From Ancylostoma caninum (Eukaryota > Nematoda > Chromadorea > Rhabditida > Ancylostomatidae), in NCBI GenBank assembly GCA_037903475.1, contig JBAJFG010000172.1:4255001-4319000 (forward strand): DNA of 64,000 nucleotides, given 5' to 3'. This document shows positions 1 through 9,700 of the stretch, piece by piece. How positions within the stretch are numbered: position 1 is the stretch's first letter; every line of letters begins with the position of its first letter. Both the position numbers and the translations under genes were made by a program. The notes under the pieces are model-generated. The model had not been told where the DNA came from, did not search any database, and was given only the letters and a program-made list of their open reading frames with translations.

Positions 1-119
1 AGTTGATCAAACTTTCTAAATCTTTTTTTAACTTTGTTCCATCACTTTCGAGATTTGCAAAAAGTGCGGCTGCAGTGATGACGTACAGATGAGCCGGAGC
101 CCCGTAGTCCAGAAAAACA

Positions 120-625
120 TTATGATAAGTATCCAGCGATCGAGAAAGAGTTCACCGTGGCCCAACACTGAAAAAAAGGGCAGTGTACGCCTCCATCGAT
201 CATGGTCGTAGCCGTGGCCCAGTAGAGGGGGAAACGTAGGATACGGGTCCATAGATGGAAATTGGGTCCGCAGGGACCCTTTCCTGGGTAAATGTCAGGG
301 AACGAGTCCACGGATGGGGAGTGGGTTTGCTCTGGCCCATTACTGGAGAAAGAGCCAGGATACGTGTCCTTGGATAGAGACTGGTGCGCAAGAGGCCGAT
401 TAATGGGGAAAGCGCCGGGATACCAGTCCCACTGATGAATCGGGTCTGCGCTTGCCCAGTAGTGGAAAGAACGCCAGGATATAAATCCACAAATGGAGGA
501 TGGGTCTGCCCTGGCCCAACAGTGGGATAAGAGCTAGGATACGGGTGCGCTGATGGAGAATGGGTCCGCCGTGGCTCAATAGTGGGGAAAACGCCAAGAT
601 GCACGTCTGCCGGTGGAGTACGGGC
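120..625. repeat. 60-bp minisatellite array, about 8 diverged units
   Basis: Units repeat every 59-60 bp, with recurring blocks such as GGATACGGGTCC, GTGGCCCA and AGTGGGGAAA near 240, 299, 358, 418, 477, 537 and 597. Because the unit is close to a multiple of three, it leaves a long open frame on the minus strand. That frame has no initiator context, domain or splice signals, so I read it as a by-product of the repeat. The units are well diverged, which suggests an old array. A similar 60-bp array is present near 47.3 kb. Confidence 0.85.
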
Positions 626-3600
626 ATGCTACGCGCTCATTCGTGTCTCAACCGACCATCTCTTGGCTGTTCATAACGGGTCCATAGGCATGTATGAAAT
701 GCGACAAAAAAGAGTAGGTATTATCAGTCGGAAAGCTCACACGTGTGAAGCTTTTGCACATACCTCAAGTGGCTGCCCCATCCCACTTTCTAGCGTCCCG
801 AAGGGGCGCTAGTTTTTATTAATTTAATTTTCCATCCAGATCAGGTCTAAGTGTTCATAAAATGAATCAACTTTTCCCCATTTCAGGCAACTGATAGTTT
901 AAAGATACGAAGAGCTGAAATGGAATCGAAATGCTCTTATTGTTCAAGTCAGTTGAGCGATCTGAGACTCCTATCTGCCTCTTATTGTTTGCTTGTGGTG
1001 CAGCATAAAAAATGCCGAAAAAGCTCTCTAAGGTGCATATTTAAAATTGGTTCCGGGAATGTGTTTGCTACACTGCTTTGGAGTGGATATCCTATGAGCA
1101 CGATCGAACAGCGAAGACCGCATAGTTTCATGCGAAGCTGCGAGTTCTATTGACAACATCAATTCATCATTGACATATAATCATATTCGGAAATGGGAAC
1201 CAGTGTAGTTGGAACGCTTGCTTTCAAAAGCAGAGTCCTTCATCTTTGTTGCAGGACTGCTTTCCGCTGGGACAAGCACTGCAAACTGCTCCATTCTGGT
1301 AGATGCTGCTGACCGCAATATTCCCTCTAAAAAGGAACGTTGTGTTCAGAACAAGAAAGTGTGATCTCAAAGGTACCTTGGCGAATATCGACATGTGCTT
1401 ACGTATCGTCCCGCGCATTTGACGATTGCACATCCCAATTTGCTGCTTACAGCCCACGCCATCTAAATGAGCACAAGGACCATAATTTAGATCATCTGCT
1501 TTGTACCTGTCATACTGTTCATTGACACACTTTGTGACAGAATTTGCCCTAACTCTCAAAGGGAATTTTATGGCTAATGGATGGTAAAACATCTTTCAGG
1601 CCTGTAAGAACCTACTGGATACTTCATGGATATATCATAAATGATAGCTTTATCTAAGAGCAACAGAAGCTGCAGGTGGAACCTAGCTTCCACTCCCTAC
1701 CCATGTACATATAGCCGTTTGTACGATAGTAAGGAGCACAGATGTGCGTAACAAAAAATTTGATTTTCGTAAATTGTAAATCGTAAACTTCTCAAAAACG
1801 TCGTAAGTGGTAAATCGTAACTGAAGGAAACCGGAAACCACTGGTAGGATCCAAAAAACCTCAATTGCGTGAAGCAAAATCATTTTCAGAGCGTTCATAG
1901 TTAGCGCTGCGAAACTGCTCCTCAGCAATTCTTTATCTATTCCTGAGAATGATGGTATTGTGAAGAGAGAGCAACTTTTTCTATTGTTTTTGAGGGCAAT
2001 CCAGTTCTGAGCTAAATATTATTCACTGCGGTTATTCTCTGAATTCTCCGTCGGGAGTGAACGAAACTGAAAAGTAATATATGTATATCATTCTGCTCGG
2101 AATTTCATTCTGAGTTCAGCTGACAACTGCGCAGCTTTAGCTTTCGATTTTCCCTAGTAAAGAAAATATCATTGTTTGTATGTTTCAGGAGATTTCTCAG
2201 TTATTCCTTGCTGCATTTCTGTCATTCCAATACCATCTGGTGTGACGTCGCATTGTTATTTCGTCTGAAAACTACTCAACACTTATTTTTTTCGAGTTGA
2301 GGACGATATTCAAGGCCAAAGCTCAGATTTCAGGCAATTACATGCCTATATTCTTATAACAGTTCTTATCAGCCTCTTATTCGCCCACGACTCCTGAGCT
2401 TCACGTTTCCGAACGCTGTTTTGTATGTAGAATTCAATCGACTGCGCGTTCCATGTATTTCTTCCTTCTCCGAGCAAAATACGCGACTTTCTGCACCCTT
2501 TTGCGATCAATGCCTGCGCCCGGATCCCACTGATCATCTTCGTCGTGGGTGGAGGTTCCCCCGGAGGCGCTACCGTAAGTGAAGGCGGGGTAAGACACGT
2601 CTCAGTTTATAGTACCTATGTATATTGCTGACCTGTGTGAAAGAGCATATCGGTGCCCCCTGATGGAAACGGCGGAAGACGACAACCCTTGGCCAGTAAT
2701 TCACGTTCCCAATCACTCTCCACCACGCATTAATAGACTAGAACAAGTACAAATTATGGTAGCCAGTATTTGAATGGAAAAAGAGGCACGTTTTCCACTG
2801 CTCCCTCGAACGTTGGGTGTGGTGCTGATGGAAATGTCATGAAGTTTTCTCCAACTCCAGGTCTCGTGTTTTCCTTGGACTGTGACGACGGACACTGGCT
2901 TGCCCAAATTATAGCCCCCTCTTCCAGTTTGCAGTCATAAGCCTGAAATGTCCTTACTAACCAATGCCGAATAGCTGGTAGACCTCAATATTTTACCATT
3001 TTCTGCATATTCGAAGCTGTTGGTAGATGTTTACCATTCTTTCTGGAAACTTGTCCAGTTGCAAGAAGGCTTCTAAACATTGTCTCATTCAAGCTTATAG
3101 GAGGACAAAGCATGGGTTGATTAAGAAGCTACAAAATGATGTCGATAGGCTTGAGCTACCTCTTCAAATTGTGCAATCTGACATATTCATTGCGGAGAAC
3201 ATCAGTCATTATTCCAGCATAGGCATGGGAGCATTGAGAACTAGGGCCTGAAATACACTTGCATTCGCTTAGATTTTGTATTCAGTGGCTCCCTTAATCC
3301 TCCGTAGTCATTACTGAGTATTATTGTTGAAAGTGTCAAACATACAATGCCAGAGAACCTTAAACAAGGATATCTTTTGTCGAACGGCTGCAAAATTAAA
3401 AGAGTAGAGTTGAAATCTCACTGGTTGCAAATTCACTTTGAGAAATAATATGCTTCCTAGTTTTATGGGATAGGGGAACTTGGAGCGACCTTTTTTGGTA
3501 TTGAATGGAAGTTGAGATTTTTTGCACGCTACAATGACTACAGTAGCGACCTGTAAGATATGAGGTATGTTTGACAATCGAGTCTTCTCCCACATCGCAC

Positions 3601-3726
3601 TTCTGAATTAAGCTGCTAGAATGAAATTCGAAGACGTGACAGGGTCCAACATAGTACGTGAATCATGCCTTTAACCAGCACTTCTTAATTTTTCCTTGTC
3701 GACCAGAGTATCATAGAACAGAGGAT
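626..3726. other. Sequence with no gene recognised
   Basis: I found no exon chain with continuous frame and splice sites. A coding-like minus-strand stretch at about 2440-2575 follows a possible TTACGGTAG acceptor. It reads as an acidic DEDD run followed by a basic RRRKK run and then stops. It has no partner exon that I can link, so it is left unassigned. Confidence 0.4.
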
Positions 3727-6700
3727 TCAACACCAACCTGAAGGAAAGCTCGCTTGTGGTGAAGCACCAGGAGGAGCTTTTGGTTTAGCAGTGGCGAAGA
3801 CGCAGGAAAAGGTGTTGGGGTCACAAGATGCTCCCGCTGGGCAGGTTACGTCAGCGCAACTTGTCACGGGTGCTGCGGCGGTCTCGTAGACTGTCTCTCC
3901 ATCCGTGATATTCCTAAGGAACAGTCAAGATTTCAATGTTCGTCAAGAGAGCTAAAAATGATTAATAATTTCCTACTGGAATTGCTGTGGTCGTGTTTAA
4001 AACTGCAGGTGCCCAAATGGAGAATAAAATTAATAAAAATGTTAATTATAATAATAAATAATAAATAACAATTATATTAAAAATAATAACAAAAATAAAC
4101 AACTAGAAATAAACCAACACAATATTTTTATTTGTATTGCAAAGTAATTTCGAAAATTTGGCTCGCCATTCTCGCCCCCTCCCCGCGTCCACCACTTCTA
4201 ACTACATAGGTGTTAAACCACGCTCTGTTTCAAGTTTTCTGCTCCTACTTCTCAGCCGAAGTTGAACAATTTCAACATATCGATGTGAAAGGGCCCGGGC
4301 GACCAAATAAACCAACGCTTTTGCTGAGCCCAAGACCCAGGATCTAACCTTTCGTATAAACTGCTGATTATTTCCCGATTATGGGAGCCATGTCAAAACT
4401 GAAAATGTTTAGAACACCTTAGGTTAATAGTTCCTAGTTTTTATGGTTTGATCTGCTGGTTAAGCATCATATGCAGTGCAATTACAACCACTTCATGCAG
4501 TTCCCAAAATCTCAAGGTAACTATGTACATGTTTGGTTACTCATCGTACGAGAGTTATTTATACCGAGTCCAATGATATTAACATTGCCAATGACACAAT
4601 AGCAGTATATAGGTAGAATTGAAATGCTGGAATTGTACGAACCAGGAAGGCTACGCTGAGAGCATTCTCCTAATCGTTATTTGAAGACATAGCAAGGACT
4701 GTAACACTAATCTATGAAACCTTGTTCGTGACACTTGATTAGACCTCTGGAAACACTTTTTTTTTCTCACTAACTTGAATGCTATGAATATGACCGAACA
4801 GCAAAAATTTCACCATTTATTTCAAACCGAAGTTAACCACCCATGATTACGACAGAAAACTGAGATGCTCAAAAACGTAAACCACATCCCAATCCATCGC
4901 TACTTGTGTTGTTGTACGTTCAGGCGACCTCATAGATAGTCTGTCCACTTGTGATATTCCTAAAAGATAACCAAGGATTCATAGTTTTTTTTTTCAGGGG
5001 AAATTTGAGATTTTTTTCCAGGAAATTTCCAGTGGAGAATATATCAAAAGACTACGGAACCCATCCTTGAAATCTACTCATAAAAGATCAAAACCAATGC
5101 TCAACTTATCGTAATTTGCGTTGGGTGCTGTACCTTTAGGTGCCCTGATAGATAGTTTCTCCGCTTGTGATATTCCATGTTTATCAACCGTCCAACTCAG
5201 AAAACCCTTCTGACACATGTTCTAGCTACGTTGGAATGTCAAAACATGCAATATATAATACTATTCTATGTTTGTTCAGCTTAAATATATAATGCAATAT
5301 GCAATATGTTTGCCTCCACATATTACCACCTCTACCCAATCTAGCTTGTTCAATGCCTCACAGCCATAGCTGAGGAGAAAATTGGAGCACCAAAATATCA
5401 AAGCAGATCTCACTCAATTTTCGAAAAACCACAAGGGAAAGCTCAGCACTTGTTCAGGAACCACTCCTTGTAGCTTACATGTGGCACAACAATCCTTAGT
5501 ATTAATAATTTTTTCTACAAAAGCTTTTGTTTGTTATAGCGAATCTGGAAAATATATTTTGTCTCTTAATTTATTACTATCTCTGTCAGAGAGGATCTGT
5601 CTGTTGTGTTTTTATCATCAAATAATAAATATCGCCCTACATTCGTTCTGCTTCAAAACCTTTTCGTTTCGCGAGCACAAGCAACACAAGAATAATAAAT
5701 TCTCCGTACAACTTCTACCTTCCTATGTACTCTATTGGCAACTCACCTTGAATTTAAAAGGCAGTACATCGCTGCTCCTTCTCCCGTTCTCGAGTTCTCT
5801 CCAAAACCAAAACACCTGTTAATTGCGCACCCTAATTCCGTGTTCGTAGAACGTACCAGCTGAAATCAAGGTCCATAGTAAAGTATCATGGCGGTGAGTT
5901 GTACTCCAAAACTCATCGCCACGCTTTAGACTCTCAGTGCATGTCAGCTCACATCTACGTGGCAAGGCATAGCAGATCGTAATAAGCACTCGGCTAATAT
6001 CAGTGCTATGAACCGCGTGCGTCTAAAGGTTGCAAGTGTCGGCAGCCAAGGTATGAGCGACGCCAGCGTACACCGACCGACCTCTCGGCCTCCTCAGGCG
6101 TCCAGCAGCGTCGAGCAACTGCCATCGAGGTGATATGATCCAAACTCAAAAAGTGAAATTTATTCCCGGGGAAACCTAGAAATGGTAGGAAGTGATCAAG
6201 GCAGGCAAGAGATTATATAGAGACATTTCTACAACATTAAATGCGTGTTCGGAGGTTTTAAACTAGTTCCAAGGTTCTTTAAGAGAATTTAGCGGGGTTA
6301 AAAATTGGAGCAGGGTGGTGGGCTAGATCTTACTACACGTATAGGAAACTCCAGACGTACGTAGACAAGAGTCGAGATCGCGGCGCGACTCTCATGGGCA
6401 GAGACGCAGGCGCACACTATGCTGAGCTCCCGTGATTCTGCCCAAGAGAGACGCGCCGCGGCCCTGACTCTTGACCGCGTCCGTTTGGAGTTCTCTGTAG
6501 GTACATACAGATAGGAGGAACAATGCAATGGTGATGTAAGGCCAGCGTAGAAATTGTCAACCACGTGGATTTCGCTACGGATTCGCCTCAGGAGGTAGGC
6601 CATTTCCCACACTAATTGCTATGAATATCGGCTATAATTTCTTTCTAATCTCCTTGTTCTTTCAATTTATTGCCTATTTGTGTAACAATTATCTGAAGGA

Positions 6701-9700
6701 GCTAACATCTATTCATCAATATTCGTCGGTCATTTCTCATCGATACCCATATAAGCAAAAACTAAGAAGTGTTTATCTCCAATCACCCAAACATTCTTTT
6801 AATGACGCCCTCTGAGGCCCGAAGAAGCCGGTGGAATCCGATGTGTCCCAATCCTGCTCGTCGCCGACTCTGGTATAAGCATAAAGCGTGATGGTGAGTT
6901 TTATTTTTTATGTCCCGATATGAAGCTTTACTACGTGCGCGATTCTAAACGTCAACATACTCTTATTCTTTAGAGTGAATAAGAATCTTCGTCAGATTCT
7001 AACTTACGTTGGCGTAAGTTTTTAACTGGTCGTCGCCATTGTAGATGACTTTATTTGCATGGGAAGGAACGGAGAGTGGGAAGAGATCGATTTGCACCAG
7101 ATGTGCATTGAGAGCATTTTTGAGAATCTTTCCGGCCCAATAGTTATACTCAGGATCGTAGTCGCTAAATCAACATGACTTTTAATTCTGTAATCTTGAA
7201 AAGGGCCACTGAAAAGTTACAGGGCCATGAATCTGCAATTTTAGAAACTAGAACTAGGAATGGAACAGAATCGTGCTTTTCTTAATACTTCGTTTTTCCC
7301 TCTTAAATTAGTTTTTGGATTGCTGCAAACACTAAGTTTAATATAAGTATCTATGTGTGTACGATTATAGCCGCAGTGGTGGGTTGCTGCTGCAATCCTT
7401 GATTTTTAGAGGCGCCATCGATGTTTTAGTGGCTTCTCTTCAATGACCCAATAATCGAATAAGCTCTGGCTCGGACCCGTGCGCCGCTTCACCTTTGAGC
7501 TGCTGCTTTTTCATAGCGTTCGCAGAGCCGCGGTGGGACCTACTCGACCTTCTCACTTGGGACGTGCTCTCTCCCCATCCAGGTCTCACCGAGTATCCTT
7601 TCAGTTCCTACCGCGTTATTGCAGTCACCGGAACCCTCTGCCTTTTCGAGAAGGAGTTCAGATGATTTCAGAAAAACCATGTCATCCACGCAAATCTCAG
7701 CCTCTCCGGATGAGAGTTATCGCGGTTCTCATGCGATTCGAAGAATTCAGGGTCAGGTGAAGAAGTCAGCCTTCGGCAGCTGAGGGGTAAAAAGCGCGCT
7801 GGAGGAACAGTCATCGCGGAAAAAGGTGCGCGCAGCTGGTCCTTTCTGGATGGCCCCCACTTGCGCATCATTGCGCCTTCCTCTGAAGCGCCTTGTCTGA
7901 TCTTTAGTTATTGAGCTCCTTGAGATTGCGCCTTCTATTGCTTGCGCCTTAGAACTTTACCCCCCTAGAATCCTATCTTTCTTGGAGTCACTCAGTATTG
8001 AATTCACTTATCTTAGTTTGCCTCATTTTGTAATCAATTTCCGTCTGAATTGCTTTTATTTTGTCTCATATTGTACCATTAGTACTATTGCAGTGTGTTT
8101 TTGGTTTGATTACCCAAGTTTGAGGTAGTAAACGGGTCGCCTCGTACAACCGCGGTGTGTTGTGGTGTCCAACGGTGAAATCCGCGTGGCAAGTGTATCG
8201 CGAGCAGAAAATTACTCCAAGAGTGATTTCCCCGCTAATCTGGCTAACCAAGCTTTTCTTCTTGGAACTGCATAATGGTGTTGCCGGAAAGTCCCACTTC
8301 AGAATATTCTCTTTCTGTAAAGGATGAGAGCTTCTTTGAAGCTTTATCTGATTAGCTTTCTGCGCGTAGTGCCTTCTTTCCATCATAACAAAAGAAGACA
8401 TTACCACAATTCATACCAACAACATAAGTGACGACTATGCGCACCGATCGAGCATGCTGAAAAAAGGATTGCAGGGGTATCTATCTGTACTGCTTGATGT
8501 CATAATTCCCTTTAGTCGAAATAATTCTGGCCCTAATGAATTTCGTTATCAATCATGCATTTCTTTAAAGTTTCTTCTGTGAAGTGTTCAGAGCAAGAAT
8601 TCCTTGGCTAAGTTTGTATGAATACTATCCTCCTCAATAAGTCAAACTTATAGGGCTCCTACTGCTGAGATTGCTCCGATCACTCCTGCCGCGAGAGGCC
8701 TACCGAAATAATGTACTTTAGACCTTCGCCGCGTCACCATTTCTAGAAGGAGTAGCGAGACTTCTTTTCTTAGTGGACCTGCAATAAGGCAATCGAATAC
8801 GAGCTTCTTTCGATAGGCATCATTGTCTTACGGCATCTAGGCATCCCATGCCAACCTTTTTACTCTGGATGTAGCGCAAAATATGTTGCATGGGGAATGA
8901 TTCATCCGAAAAGATTATTATAACAGCAGCAAAGGCAAAGGGGTGATTGGTGTTTGACTGTTGAATTTTGAATTACACTCGCTGAAACGGTAAAACTGGC
9001 TGCTTATTGGATATTGAATCTGTTTTGAATAATGCAATAGGAATGACGGTCAATAAACGTACTGATGGAAAAAGTCTGCCAATCCTTTGGTATTGAACCT
9101 TTGTTGAGGCTGGCACGTATCCCCCATTGCGTTCATAGCAATCTGCTCAAGCTCACAGCTCCACCGCTAAAATGCCTACGGATCAGTTCATTCTTGAGTT
9201 TTGCGTTGCAATGGGGAACTCAGAAAGTCGGCTTGAGGGGGGAGGGGTGTAGGAAAAAATTTAAGAACCAGAATGGGAAATAAAATTCAAAAATGTTAAA
9301 CACAATATTCAATAAAAAATTATTTAAAAATGATAATAAATATGAACAGTCAAAAGTGCAACTAGAATAAACGCACACAAGTTTTTATTTATTTTGTAAA
9401 ATAATTTGAAAAATTTGGCGCCCCATTCTCAGGTGGGCCTACCTTCCTCCCCCCACCATTCCCCTTTCCCTGTGTCCACCCCTGTTCCGCAGTGCATTCG
9501 CATATAATCCACCGTATTCAGAATTCCAGCAAAAATTCAAAAGCTGGAACCTTGGTTAGCAATAACCAGATAACAATATCAAGAATATGAGATGTAGAAA
9601 AATTTGAGGAGAAAGTTTTCTCTCCAGTGAATACCAGTACCAAACGGCAAGCCCGGCGTTGGAGTGGAGGGCGAAAAATATGGCGCCTCCATTATCGAGA

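Noticed and set aside
200..604. 134-codon minus-strand frame in the 60-bp array
   Set aside because: Frame stays open because the unit length is close to a multiple of three. There is no domain, start context or splice evidence.
2540..2580. Plus frame IFVVGGGSPGGAT, like a dinucleotide-binding glycine loop
   Set aside because: The motif is isolated, no surrounding domain follows, and the opposite strand is equally open.
8121..8131. TGAGGTAGTA resembles the seed of let-7 family microRNAs
   Set aside because: It is the overlap of the SL1-like leader end with the following bases. The rest does not match any let-7 member I know, and no convincing long precursor hairpin was seen.
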